Shown in pieces: positions 8,178 to 17,433 of a stretch of 23,863 bases of DNA; within the stretch, counting starts at the first letter, position 1; each line of letters opens with the position of its first letter. The notes beneath the pieces are model-generated. The model was given only the letters and a program-made list of their open reading frames with translations. It did not search any database and was not told where the DNA came from. Origin of the DNA: Candidatus Izemoplasma sp. (GTDB lineage Bacteria; Bacillota_I; Bacilli_A; Izemoplasmatales; Izemoplasmataceae); NCBI GenBank assembly GCA_029939615.1, contig JAOZSP010000009.1, positions 1-23,863 on the forward strand. Direction: 5' to 3'. Made by a program: the position numbers and the translations under genes.

Positions 8178-8202
8178 TATTTTTTATAACAAGGAGGAGA
8201 CT

Positions 8203-11200
8203 ATGAAGAACTTAGCAAAATTTTCAGTAGATAGAGCTATAACGGTATTTATGGCGGTAGTAATTATCATTGTTTTTGGGGTTGTATCTTATACAAACTT
8301 AACAACTGATTTATTCCCTAGCATGAATATACCTTATAGTGTAGTTGTTACAACTTATCCAGGAGCAAGTCCTAGTGAAGTTGAGGATGTTGTTACACGT
8401 CCTTTAGAGGAAGCTTTAGCAACAACAACAAACATTAAGGAAATTCAGTCGATGTCACAAGAGAATTTCTCTTTAATTATTATGGAATTTAATAGCGATA
8501 CTAATATGGATAGCGCTGTTATCGAAATGAGAGAAACTTTAGATATGACAACTACATATATGCCTGAGATGGTTGGTAGTCCGATGATTATCAAGTTAAA
8601 TCCAGATATGATGCCTATTATGCAAATGAGTGTATCAAAAGAAGGTTTAACACAACAGGAATTAACAATTTATGTTGAGGAAGAAATTATTCCTCAAATT
8701 GAACGTGTTCCTGGTGTAGCTAGTGTTAGTATAAGTGGAGCATATGAATCAGAAGTACAAGTTGTGCTTGATGAAGCTGCATTAGAAATAATTAATACAC
8801 AACTAGAAGCTTTATTTGCTGGTATGGGTATTGATGAAGAAGATATGATGTTACTAGATAAAGAGTCTATATCACAAATATTGATGGCTCAAAACTTTGA
8901 GTTCCCTGTTGGGTATGCGAATATTGATGGTGTTAGTTATTTAGTTCGTGTTGGGGATGAATTTGATAGTGTTCAAGAAATTGAAGACTTATTAATCTTT
9001 AATTTCCCAGGAATTCCTGGAATGATTGAACCTATTGTTTTATCTATGGGTGATATTGCAACAGTATCTTTTGTAAATGCTAATGAAAAAGAATATTCAA
9101 AAGTAAATGGTGAAAATGCAATAAGTTTATCTGTCCAAAAAAGTAGTGAATTTGCTACTACTGATATTACAAATGAGATTAATGAGATTATTGGTGATAT
9201 AACAACTATTGATTCTAATGTTGATTTTACCGTTTTATTAGATCAAGGTGAATATATAGGACAGGCTACTGGTAGTGTTGTAAGTAATTTATTATATGGT
9301 GCTCTTTTAGCTGTTGTAGTTCTTATTATCTTTTTAAGAAGTGTTAGAGCGACATTTATTGTTGCTGTATCGATACCAATAAGCTTGATGTTCGCTATTA
9401 TCTTAATTTACTTCACAGGAATTACTTTGAACATTGTTTCTTTAGGTGGTTTAGCACTGGGTATTGGGATGTTGGTAGATAACTCGATAGTAGTTATGGA
9501 AAACATTTTTAGAATGAAGAAATTAGGGTATTCTAATAAAGAAGCAGCAATACAAGGTACTAAACAAGTTGCAGGAGCAATCTTTGCTTCAACAATAACT
9601 ACTATTTCTGTATTTATCCCTGTTGTCTTTATTGAAGGATTTATTCGTGAAATATTTATGCAAATGGCTTTAACTATTTCTTATAGTTTAATTGCATCAT
9701 TAATCATTTCTTTATCTTTAGTTCCGGCAATTTCTTCTAAAATATTAGTAGAAGATTCTAAGACGAAAGAAGGAGAAGAAAAAGGAACTAATAAAGCTAA
9801 AGAAATATATGAAAAAATATTTAATGCTGCATTTAAATTTAAATACTATATTTTTGCAGTAGTTATTATATTGTTTGGTGGTTCTATTTATTTGGCTCTT
9901 GGAAACGGCTTTGAGTATTTCCCTGAATCAGATGAAGGACAGTTAAATATCTCTATAACGAATCCTGTTGATAGTCCACTATCAACTGATGAGTTCTTTG
10001 ATTTATTGGATGAAATGTCAATTGCATTTTTAGAAAATGATGATGTTGAAGTTGTTGGTATGACTTTAGGTTCAATGCAAGGCTCGTTTTTAGGGTTTAG
10101 TAGCGCGAGTAGTGCAAGTGCTAGTGTTATTTTAAAAGATGATCGTGTGTTAACAACTAGTGAAATTCAAGGTTTGTTTGAAGTGTTACTAGAAAATGAT
10201 TTTCCTGAAATTAGATATTCTATCAGTGGTTCTCAACAGCAAACAGATATGTTAACTGGTAGTGGTTATCAAGTTCAGTTAAGAGGTTATGATTTAGATA
10301 CATTGAAAGAAGAAGCAGAAAAGATAGCTGTGTTAATTAGGGCAGTTGATGGTGTTGAAGAAGTAGATAGTGGTATTGGTATTCCTGCTGATGAAATAAA
10401 AATTACTGTAGATAAGAATTTAGCTATTCAATATGGTCTTACTACTGCGCAAGTATTAATGGTTGTTGGTGAAGAGTTAGCTTTAGAAGAAGTAGTAACT
10501 AGTGTTTCTGTAGCTGGGGATTTATATGATGTTTATGTTTATGATTCTAATTCGAATTATAGTGAAACAGAGTATAGTATCGAAGCAATTGAGAATATTG
10601 TATTGGGATTAAATATGTTTGGTGTTGATCCACCAATCATTAAAGTTCATCATATTGCAACTGTTGAAACAATAAAAGGATTTAGTACTATTAACCATAT
10701 TGATGGTGTAAGATCAGTTACTGTTTCAGCGACTTATGATGAGAATTATAATTCAACTTTCGTTGCACAAGATATTGATGAAGCTCTAGCGAATTATTCT
10801 ATACCTGATGGTTATGAGTATGAAGTTATGGGCGAAGATGAAGAGATTATGACAGCGTTAAATACTTTGGTATTAGCTATGTTATTAGCGATTGCTTTAA
10901 TATATATGATTATGGCTTCACAGTTCCAATCATTTATTTATCCATTTATTATTATGTTTACAATTCCTTTAGCGTTTACGGGAGGATTCTTGATTTTATT
11001 CTTCGCAGGACTACCTGTAAGTGTTGTAGCAATGATTGGGTTCATTATTCTAGTTGGAGTAGTAGTAAATAACGGAATTGTTCTTGTTGATTATACTAAT
11101 CAGTTAAGAGATCAAGGAATGGAAATTAAAGAAGCGTTGCTTGAGGCGGGTAAAACGAGAATGAGACCAATAGTTATGACTGCTTTAACGACGATATTAG

Positions 11201-11502
11201 CTTTATCAACAATGGCATTAGCCGTTGGTGAAGGTGCGGAAATGATGCAGCCAATGGCGATTACAACAATTGGTGGATTACTGTATGCAACTGTGTTAAC
11301 TCTTGTTGTTGTTCCTTTAATGTACTATTTATTCACAGTGCAAACTAAGAATGTGTTAAGTACTTTATCAATAGTTACTATTATTGGTGCAACTGTGTTT
11401 GGTTATATTGAGTTAGAATTATGGTACTTAATCCTAATCGGAAGTGTATTAACTATTTTAATTATACTAAACTGGGTGTTTAATAATAAGAAGGTGGTTT
11501 AG
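8203..11502 (+). CDS. RND family efflux transporter (AcrB/SwrC-like)
   Basis: This is a 1099-residue proton-driven exporter of the HAE-RND superfamily. ATG 8203 follows AAGGAGGAGA; a longer frame from TTG 8119 would start inside the promoter and operator. The two halves each have one N-terminal helix, a large extracellular loop and a helix bundle: TM1 at ~12-32, porter domain with PGASPSEVEDVVTRPLEEAL, TM4 with GMLVDNSIVVMENI (Asp426-Asn427, one acidic residue where E. coli AcrB has two), then the second half with VVVNNGIVLVDYTNQLR. The C-terminus adds about 45 residues with two more hydrophobic stretches. There is no membrane-fusion or outer-membrane gene nearby, as for Bacillus SwrC in a monoderm. 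Substrates are unknown; surfactants, fatty acids or drugs are possible. It is co-transcribed with the tetR gene that follows directly. Confidence 0.93.
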   Translation: MKNLAKFSVDRAITVFMAVVIIIVFGVVSYTNLTTDLFPSMNIPYSVVVTTYPGASPSEVEDVVTRPLEEALATTTNIKEIQSMSQENFSLIIMEFNSDTNMDSAVIEMRETLDMTTTYMPEMVGSPMIIKLNPDMMPIMQMSVSKEGLTQQELTIYVEEEIIPQIERVPGVASVSISGAYESEVQVVLDEAALEIINTQLEALFAGMGIDEEDMMLLDKESISQILMAQNFEFPVGYANIDGVSYLVRVGDEFDSVQEIEDLLIFNFPGIPGMIEPIVLSMGDIATVSFVNANEKEYSKVNGENAISLSVQKSSEFATTDITNEINEIIGDITTIDSNVDFTVLLDQGEYIGQATGSVVSNLLYGALLAVVVLIIFLRSVRATFIVAVSIPISLMFAIILIYFTGITLNIVSLGGLALGIGMLVDNSIVVMENIFRMKKLGYSNKEAAIQGTKQVAGAIFASTITTISVFIPVVFIEGFIREIFMQMALTISYSLIASLIISLSLVPAISSKILVEDSKTKEGEEKGTNKAKEIYEKIFNAAFKFKYYIFAVVIILFGGSIYLALGNGFEYFPESDEGQLNISITNPVDSPLSTDEFFDLLDEMSIAFLENDDVEVVGMTLGSMQGSFLGFSSASSASASVILKDDRVLTTSEIQGLFEVLLENDFPEIRYSISGSQQQTDMLTGSGYQVQLRGYDLDTLKEEAEKIAVLIRAVDGVEEVDSGIGIPADEIKITVDKNLAIQYGLTTAQVLMVVGEELALEEVVTSVSVAGDLYDVYVYDSNSNYSETEYSIEAIENIVLGLNMFGVDPPIIKVHHIATVETIKGFSTINHIDGVRSVTVSATYDENYNSTFVAQDIDEALANYSIPDGYEYEVMGEDEEIMTALNTLVLAMLLAIALIYMIMASQFQSFIYPFIIMFTIPLAFTGGFLILFFAGLPVSVVAMIGFIILVGVVVNNGIVLVDYTNQLRDQGMEIKEALLEAGKTRMRPIVMTALTTILALSTMALAVGEGAEMMQPMAITTIGGLLYATVLTLVVVPLMYYLFTVQTKNVLSTLSIVTIIGATVFGYIELELWYLILIGSVLTILIILNWVFNNKKVV

Positions 11503-12099
11503 TTGGCTAGAAAAGAAGAAATATTAGATGCCTTAATAGATATCTTTAAGAACCAAGGTGTTGGAGCTGATTTTACGATTTCGCAATTAGCGGCTAAAGT
11601 AAATATTGGGAAAAGTACAATATATGAGTATTTTAAAACAAAGGATGATATTTTAAAAGAAGCTATTTATCAAGTAGTTAGAAAAAGTTTTGATATGATT
11701 TACAAGAGAGGTAATATTGAAAATCTATCTTTCGAAGAAGCTTTTAAATCAGAAATGATGTTCTTGTTTATACTTCATGATGAGAATAAATTTTTAATTA
11801 ATTTCTTATCTCCTGAGTTTAGAAAAGTAATTCCTTCATCAATTCAATCTGAATTTGGTGGTAGTGTACAAAAAGTTTTAACATATTATGAAAAGAGATT
11901 TACGGAGATATTTACAAAAGGAGTAATTGAAGGAATAATTCCTGAAGAGAATTCTGTGATTAATTCTTTGTTGATATCTAGTTTAATAGCTGGTACTATA
12001 ATGCGATATGCTAATACAAGAGTAAGTGTGACTGAGGGTCTTGACTTGGACGAGTATATTAATGCAATATTTAAAGCAACTATTAAAATATCTAACTAA
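11503..12099 (+). CDS. TetR/AcrR family transcriptional regulator
   Basis: This is a 198-residue regulator. The TTG start at 11503 directly abuts the pump's TAG stop, with AGAAGGTGG just upstream, so translation is probably coupled. The N-terminal HTH is clear (EEILDALIDIFKNQG, then FTISQLAAKVNIGKSTIYEYFKTKDDILKEAI); the rest is a helical ligand-binding domain with no close match I can name. Its position after the pump and the operator at 8148-8177 argue for repression of its own operon, relieved by a pump substrate. The pump-TetR pairing parallels swrC and its TetR neighbour in B. subtilis. Confidence 0.93.
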   Translation: MARKEEILDALIDIFKNQGVGADFTISQLAAKVNIGKSTIYEYFKTKDDILKEAIYQVVRKSFDMIYKRGNIENLSFEEAFKSEMMFLFILHDENKFLINFLSPEFRKVIPSSIQSEFGGSVQKVLTYYEKRFTEIFTKGVIEGIIPEENSVINSLLISSLIAGTIMRYANTRVSVTEGLDLDEYINAIFKATIKISN

Positions 12100-12100
12100 A

Positions 12101-12125
12101 AAAACGCCCTTATTTAGGGCGTTTT
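12101..12125. terminator. Bidirectional terminator between tetR and the radical SAM gene
   Basis: A 10-bp perfect stem (AAAACGCCCT at 12101-12110 with 12116-12125) has a 5-nt loop. The U-tract is short on the plus strand (4 T's) and longer on the minus strand (7 T's from 12104 down to 12098). The minus-strand gene's stop codon lies in the right arm at 12124-12126. Confidence 0.85.
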
Positions 12126-13743
12126 ACTTATCATAATGTTCAAAACTTGTAGCTTTATTATTTTCATATAGAACACAAAAATAATGGCTTCCTTTATTTA
12201 TTAGGACACTGTGTTTATATAGTTTATTTAAAGTTATATCTTCGTTTTCTCCTATTAGTTTTAAGACTCTATTTTTTGTCTGTTTTTTAATAGGGTTATT
12301 AAAGAATATTTTAGGTTTTATTTTAGATCTTAATAAATAATCTTGTTTAAGAGCGTAAATTTCATTATCATTAAGTATTTCAAATACACGACTGTAGATA
12401 TCTTCTATTTGATATCCTCTCATTGAGTAGTTGTTATTAATATAATGATTTCCTATTTTAAGAAAAAAGTTATAAGATGATTCTTTTGATAAAATAATCT
12501 TTAACATGCTTTCTCTAAAGTAGCCTTTATTATGATGTATTTCTAGCATGTGTTCGACAAGGTGTATTTCTTTGATATCTGTTTTACTTAAACAATCATT
12601 CATTATTATTTCATAGGGAGAATCTTTTTGATAGATATAACTATATTTTTGTGCTTCAAGGCGCATTTTTGTCCCTCGTAACATTTTTAGGAAACCTAGT
12701 TGCAACTCTTTACTTTTCAATTTAAATACTTCGTCAAATGTTTTAATAAATAGGGTTTTGTTTTCTTTTGGTAATCCAGCAATTAAATCTAAATGGAGAT
12801 CTATTGTATTCCCTTTTTGGATTAGTTTTATATTCTCAAATAGTTTTTCGGTATTTTGGAATCTGTCAACTAGGTAATTTGTTTCATAGTTAATAGATTG
12901 AATTCCGATTTCGAATCTAAAGAGATGTTTTGGGGCGTTTGTGTTTAAGTAATGGATAATATCTTTGTTTAACATATCGCCAGTTATTTCAAACTGAAAG
13001 ACTGTTTTGTTATTGCTGTGTTTTATTATAAACTTTAGTAAATCAAGGGTATTTTTGTTAGCGTTAAAGGTTCTATCTAAGAATTTTATAGTTTTAGAGC
13101 CATGGAGCATTAAGTATAATATTGCTTTTTTTACTTCTTTATTATCAAAGAAACGAACTTTCTTTTCTAAAGAAGATAGGCAGTAACTGCATTTATAAGG
13201 ACATCCTCTAGAACTTTCAATATATGATATCCTATTAGTAATATGAGGAATATCATCTTTGAAGTAGTAAGGAGATTTGATTAATGATAAATCACCTATT
13301 TCTTCTATCTTGTTATGATATAGTTTGTTATTAAGTTTATATGATAATCCGGATATGTTTGTATAATCAGTATTATTTGATAAATGATGTAATAACAACT
13401 CAAGTGATAGTTCTCCTTCACCTTTAATAATGAAATCTATTTTATTGTTTTTAAGGAAGAATGCTGGTTCATAACTAACTTCTGGTCCTCCTAGAATCAG
13501 TTTTGTGTTGTTAAGGTGCAACTTATCAATTATTTTAGTAAATAGCGTTACATTCCAAATATAGACACTAAAACCAATGATATCAGCGTTTTTTGATTCT
13601 ATTTGATTTATTATATCTGAAATATCGTCTTTGATTGTAAACTCTAATATTTCAGGATTAAAAGAACTGTTTGCTTTTAAGAGTCGAACAGCGTTATTAG
13701 TATGAATATATTTAGCATTAATACTTACAAGTAATACCTTCAT
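12124..13743 (-). CDS. B12-binding domain radical SAM protein (DUF4080-type)
   Basis: This 539-residue protein starts at ATG 13743, preceded by AGGTGATT; an in-frame GTG at 13752 lies inside that Shine-Dalgarno. The N-terminal ~150 residues form a cobalamin-binding-like Rossmann domain (KVLLVSINAKYIHTNNAVR, ADIIGFSVYIWN, LILGGPEVSYEP, KGEGE). The radical SAM core follows with SRGCPYKCSYC (Cys181, Cys185 and Cys188 for the 4Fe-4S cluster), FLDRTFN, and the FEIGIQS and DLIAGLP strands. The C-terminal ~200 residues resemble DUF4080. Relatives are annotated only as B12-binding radical SAM enzymes, and the substrate is unknown. The classic DxHxxG motif of base-off cobalamin binding is not evident. 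It stands alone, divergent from uvrB, so context gives no substrate clue. Confidence 0.88.
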   Translation of the reverse strand: MKVLLVSINAKYIHTNNAVRLLKANSSFNPEILEFTIKDDISDIINQIESKNADIIGFSVYIWNVTLFTKIIDKLHLNNTKLILGGPEVSYEPAFFLKNNKIDFIIKGEGELSLELLLHHLSNNTDYTNISGLSYKLNNKLYHNKIEEIGDLSLIKSPYYFKDDIPHITNRISYIESSRGCPYKCSYCLSSLEKKVRFFDNKEVKKAILYLMLHGSKTIKFLDRTFNANKNTLDLLKFIIKHSNNKTVFQFEITGDMLNKDIIHYLNTNAPKHLFRFEIGIQSINYETNYLVDRFQNTEKLFENIKLIQKGNTIDLHLDLIAGLPKENKTLFIKTFDEVFKLKSKELQLGFLKMLRGTKMRLEAQKYSYIYQKDSPYEIIMNDCLSKTDIKEIHLVEHMLEIHHNKGYFRESMLKIILSKESSYNFFLKIGNHYINNNYSMRGYQIEDIYSRVFEILNDNEIYALKQDYLLRSKIKPKIFFNNPIKKQTKNRVLKLIGENEDITLNKLYKHSVLINKGSHYFCVLYENNKATSFEHYDK

Positions 13744-13819
13744 TTTAATCACCTGATTTATTTTAACATATTTACTGATTTTTGAGTAATTATGGTAAAA
13801 TTATTATGGTGGTGATTAT
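13744..13819. promoter_or_regulatory. Divergent promoter region, radical SAM gene / uvrB
   Basis: This 76-bp AT-rich gap must serve both directions. On the plus strand TATTAT (13802-13807) or TAAAAT (13796-13801) could be -10 elements, with no convincing -35. GGTGGTGATT at 13808-13817 is the uvrB ribosome-binding site. On the minus strand AGGTGATT precedes ATG 13743. No SOS box (the Bacillus DinR/LexA palindrome) was recognised. Confidence 0.4.
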
Positions 13820-15781
13820 ATGGACAAATTTAAGTTAGTAGCTAAGTATAAACCGATGGGTGATCAAATCAAAGCAATTGAATACTTGAAAGATAATATT
13901 GATGCTGGGGTTAAAGAACAAATCCTTTTAGGAGCTACTGCTACTGGTAAAACGTTTACGATAAGTAATGTGATTGAACAAGTAAATAAACCAACTCTTG
14001 TTTTAGCGCATAATAAGACTTTAGCTGGACAGTTATATAGTGAGTTTAAACAGTATTTTCCTAATAATCGAGTGGAATATTTTATTTCTTATTATGATTA
14101 CTACCAACCAGAAGCGTATGTTCCTGCTCGTGATTTATATATTGAAAAGGATGCTCAAACAAATGATGAAATTGATGAGATGCGTCATAGCGCAACTGCT
14201 TCTTTATTAGAGAGAAAAGATGTTATTGTTATTGCTAGTGTGTCTTGTATCTATGGTATAGGAAATCCTGAAGATTATAAGAACTCAATGTTAACTTTAC
14301 GTGTAGGTGATGAAATTGGTAGAGATAATCTTTTGAGAAGATTAGTTGATATGCTTTTTACAAGAAATGATTTTGATTTTAGTAGAGGAACATTTAGGGT
14401 AAAAGGTGATGTTATTGAGGTTTTACCAACGTATAGTAAAACTATTGGTATCCGTATTGAACTATTTGATGATGATATTGAAAGAATAAGAGAATTTGAA
14501 ATTATAACTGGGGAAGTATTAAACGAGTATAAGGTTATTTCGTTATTCCCAGCAACCCAGTTTGTTACAAATAAAGATAAAATTGAAGAAGGAATTAGTA
14601 GAATTGAAAGTGAGTTAGAGGAAAGAATTAAATTCTTTAAAGATAGTGATAAGTATTTAGAAGCTGAAAGAATTACACAACGTACTAATTATGATATTGA
14701 AATGTTAAAAGAAATTGGTAGTTGTGCAGGGGTTGAGAATTATTCTAGACACTTATCTTTACGAGATAAAGGTGAAACGCCGTATACTTTAATGGATTTC
14801 TTTGGCGATGATTATTTGTTGATTGTTGATGAATCGCATGTTACTTTGCCACAAGTAAGAGGAATGTATAATGGTGATCAAGCTCGAAAGAATTCTTTAG
14901 TTGATTATGGGTTTAGATTACCAAGTGCTTTAGATAATCGTCCATTAAATTTTGATGAATTTAATGGAAAGATAAAAAATGTTATCTATCTTAGTGCAAC
15001 ACCTGGTGATTATGAAATGGATAAGACAAAGTATCTTGTTGAACAAATTATTAGACCTACAGGATTACTTGATCCTATTGTTGAAGTTAGAACTAAAAAG
15101 GGACAAATTGATGATATAGTTGCTGAAATACTACAAAGAATAGAGAAAAATCAGAGAACTCTTATTACAACATTAACGATTAAGATGAGTGAGGATTTAA
15201 CAACTTATTTAAAAGAATTAGGAATGAAAGTTGCTTATCTTCATAGTGAAATAAAAACTTTGGAAAGAATTGAAATATTACGAGAGTTGCGATTGGGAAC
15301 TTATGATGTTATAGTTGGTATTAACCTATTAAGAGAAGGGTTAGATATCCCAGAAGTAGCACTTATCTGCATTTTAGATGCGGATAAGCAAGGATTCTTA
15401 AGGAGTAATCGTAGTTTGGTTCAAACTATTGGACGCGCTGCGAGAAATAGTGAGGGAAAAGTTATTATGTACGCTGACAAGATGACTAGTTCTATGGAAT
15501 ACGCTATTACAGAAACTGCTAGAAGAAGAGAAGTGCAAGATGAGTATAATAAAATACATAACATAACACCAACGACGATTATTAAGAATATAAGAGATTC
15601 AATTAGTATTAAGTTAGAAATATCTGAAAACAATAAGAATATTAGCGAAATGACAAAAAAAGAAAAACTTATACTTATTACTGATATTGAAAAAGAGATG
15701 AGAAGTGCAGCTAAAAAACTTGATTTTGAGAAAGCAGCAGAATTAAGAGATATAATTATTGAATTGAAGACATCTTTATGA
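13820..15781 (+). CDS. uvrB: UvrABC system protein B (excinuclease subunit)
   Basis: UvrB receives damaged DNA from UvrA, verifies the lesion with its ATP-driven hairpin and positions UvrC for incision. At 653 residues it has normal length. Visible: Walker A GATATGKT (38-45), the beta-hairpin YYDYYQPEAYVP (91-102), DESH (337-340), the NLLREGLDIPEV helicase block, QTIGRAARN from 535, and a C-terminal UVR domain (KKLDFEKAAELRDIIIELK) that binds UvrC. It ends with TGA, which shows that UGA is a stop in this genome. uvrA and uvrC are not in the window. Three non-repair genes follow closely (10-, 15- and 1-bp gaps) and are probably co-transcribed. Confidence 0.97.
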   Translation: MDKFKLVAKYKPMGDQIKAIEYLKDNIDAGVKEQILLGATATGKTFTISNVIEQVNKPTLVLAHNKTLAGQLYSEFKQYFPNNRVEYFISYYDYYQPEAYVPARDLYIEKDAQTNDEIDEMRHSATASLLERKDVIVIASVSCIYGIGNPEDYKNSMLTLRVGDEIGRDNLLRRLVDMLFTRNDFDFSRGTFRVKGDVIEVLPTYSKTIGIRIELFDDDIERIREFEIITGEVLNEYKVISLFPATQFVTNKDKIEEGISRIESELEERIKFFKDSDKYLEAERITQRTNYDIEMLKEIGSCAGVENYSRHLSLRDKGETPYTLMDFFGDDYLLIVDESHVTLPQVRGMYNGDQARKNSLVDYGFRLPSALDNRPLNFDEFNGKIKNVIYLSATPGDYEMDKTKYLVEQIIRPTGLLDPIVEVRTKKGQIDDIVAEILQRIEKNQRTLITTLTIKMSEDLTTYLKELGMKVAYLHSEIKTLERIEILRELRLGTYDVIVGINLLREGLDIPEVALICILDADKQGFLRSNRSLVQTIGRAARNSEGKVIMYADKMTSSMEYAITETARRREVQDEYNKIHNITPTTIIKNIRDSISIKLEISENNKNISEMTKKEKLILITDIEKEMRSAAKKLDFEKAAELRDIIIELKTSL

Positions 15782-15791
15782 GGAGAAGTAC

Positions 15792-16181
15792 ATGAAAAAA
15801 GTTATTATGCTGGTAATAGGATTTTTATTAGTGTTTAGTTTAAGCGCTTGTGAGGATATATATATTGAACCAGGAGTTATTGATATACAGTTTGAGAATG
15901 TTCATTATAAAGGAGAATCAATTGTAATGGATGTTTGGATTACAAATGGTACTAGTGAAAACTATGATATTGGGTATATGGAATTCGCATTATATGTTCC
16001 TGGTACTGAAACAGAGTATTGTGGAGCAGGATTTGATATGCTAACTGTTATATCTAGTGATGATTATGAGGAGTTTGAAATTGAGTTTACTAGTGAATTT
16101 GTCTTTATGATAGAAACGGAATTAGAAGACTTGGGATATACATTGGAAGATTTGGAACTATACTATTGGTTTGAAGAATAG
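15792..16181 (+). CDS. Small secreted lipoprotein, unknown function
   Basis: This is a 129-residue protein with a clear lipoprotein signal peptide: MKK, a hydrophobic core and lipobox LSAC, giving lipidated Cys20. AGGAG precedes ATG 15792. The mature ~110 residues look all-beta and acidic (IDIQFENVHYKGESIVMDVWITNG, then CGAGFD and LEDLELYYWFEE). They recall the strand pattern of SLAP- or DUF4352-type Ig-like domains (an N-x-Y-x-G-x-x-I-x-M-x-V-x-I-x-N-G strand pair), but this is a weak resemblance. It lies 10 bp after uvrB and 15 bp before the M48 protease gene, so it may be a cell-surface partner of that protease. Confidence 0.8.
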   Translation: MKKVIMLVIGFLLVFSLSACEDIYIEPGVIDIQFENVHYKGESIVMDVWITNGTSENYDIGYMEFALYVPGTETEYCGAGFDMLTVISSDDYEEFEIEFTSEFVFMIETELEDLGYTLEDLELYYWFEE

Positions 16182-16196
16182 AAAAGGAGTGGTTTT

Positions 16197-17432
16197 ATGG
16201 AAACATTTATTATTGTTTTGATTTACGGACTTATTATTATTGGATTTGTATTTAATACATGGTTATCAATATTAAACTATAAAAATAGAAATGCCAAAAT
16301 ACCAGAAGAAGTAGAAGATGTTTATGATGAAGAAAAATATCAGAAATGGCTGAAGTATAACATGGAAACCTTTCGTTTTTCTAGTATTGTAAGTGTTATT
16401 AATATTATTATATTCTTATTAATGCTTATTTTTGGTGTCTATGTTTTCTTTAATGATGTTGCTTTAAATATGTCTAGTAATGCAACAACACAAATTGTTA
16501 TTTTTATTGGATTATATTATTTAGTATCATTTGTAATTGGTCTTTTTACTTCTTATTATAGTGCTTTTACTATCGAAGAGAAGTATGGATTTAATAAAAT
16601 GACTAAGAAAACTTTTATTTTTGATAAAATTAAAGGATTAGTTTTAATGGCTATATTCGGTGGAGGAATTGTTGTACTAGTATACACAATATACGATAAA
16701 GCCGGACAATTATTTTTCCTTTATACATGGATTGCTTTAGTTACGATATTGTTACTAGTTAATATCTTATATACTAAACTCATTATTCCTCTTTTTAACA
16801 AATTAACTGATTTGCCTGATGGAGAGTTAAAAGATGCTATTTTATCATTAGCTAAGAAAGTGGGATATGAAGTTTCTCAAATTAGTGTTATGGATGCATC
16901 GAAAAGATCATCTAAATTAAATGCTTTTTTCTCAGGATTTGGAAAGTTTAAGAAAATAGTATTATATGATACTTTAGTTGATAAGATGAGTACTGAAGAA
17001 GTTGTTTCTGTATTAGCACATGAAATCGGACATAACAAACATAAACATATAATTTTTAATCTTGTTCAGATGGCTCTAACCTTATTAATATATATAGGAG
17101 CGTTTGCTTTAATTTTAGGAACTGATGTTTTTTCAACTGCATTTGGATTTGATAGTGCTAATTTTGGGTTTTCTATAATTTTATTTAGTGTTCTTATGAG
17201 TCCTTTTTCAATTCTTCTTGGACTTGTCACTTCATATTTCTCAAGAAAACATGAGTATCAAGCTGATCGTTTTGCTGCAATTCATAATGGTAAAGGGCAT
17301 ATTGAGAGCTCTTTAAAGGTATTAAGCCGCGAAAACTTTTCTAATTTGACACCACATCCTCTATATGTTAAACTTACTTACTCTCATCCACCAACAGTGG
17401 ATCGCATAAGAGCAATTAGAAAGGTAGATTAA
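16197..17432 (+). CDS. M48 family membrane metalloprotease (Ste24/CAAX protease 1-like)
   Basis: This 411-residue integral-membrane zinc protease has the zinc motif HEIGH (His275, Glu276, His279) and the third ligand Glu353 in HEYQADRFA. The C-terminal SHPPTVDRIRAIRK is the typical Ste24 ending. Hydrophobic segments lie near 3-23, 64-86, 98-121, 148-166, 173-197, 286-308 and 325-348, matching the Ste24 fold rather than the shorter HtpX. AAAAGGAGTGG precedes ATG 16197. Bacteria with this enzyme usually lack CAAX processing, so a role in membrane-protein or peptide turnover is more likely. The next gene starts 1 bp after its stop. Confidence 0.93.
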   Translation: METFIIVLIYGLIIIGFVFNTWLSILNYKNRNAKIPEEVEDVYDEEKYQKWLKYNMETFRFSSIVSVINIIIFLLMLIFGVYVFFNDVALNMSSNATTQIVIFIGLYYLVSFVIGLFTSYYSAFTIEEKYGFNKMTKKTFIFDKIKGLVLMAIFGGGIVVLVYTIYDKAGQLFFLYTWIALVTILLLVNILYTKLIIPLFNKLTDLPDGELKDAILSLAKKVGYEVSQISVMDASKRSSKLNAFFSGFGKFKKIVLYDTLVDKMSTEEVVSVLAHEIGHNKHKHIIFNLVQMALTLLIYIGAFALILGTDVFSTAFGFDSANFGFSIILFSVLMSPFSILLGLVTSYFSRKHEYQADRFAAIHNGKGHIESSLKVLSRENFSNLTPHPLYVKLTYSHPPTVDRIRAIRKVD

Positions 17433-17433
17433 G

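Noticed and set aside
8119..8202. 28-residue N-terminal extension of the RND pump from TTG 8119
   Set aside because: It would place the start codon on the -35 element and translate through the operator; ATG 8203 has an AAGGAGG site.
15776..15784. Possible UGA-as-tryptophan (Mycoplasma) code
   Set aside because: uvrB ends at TGA exactly after the UVR domain, with a ribosome-binding site and new gene right behind. No in-frame TGA occurs inside any gene, and Trp is always TGG.
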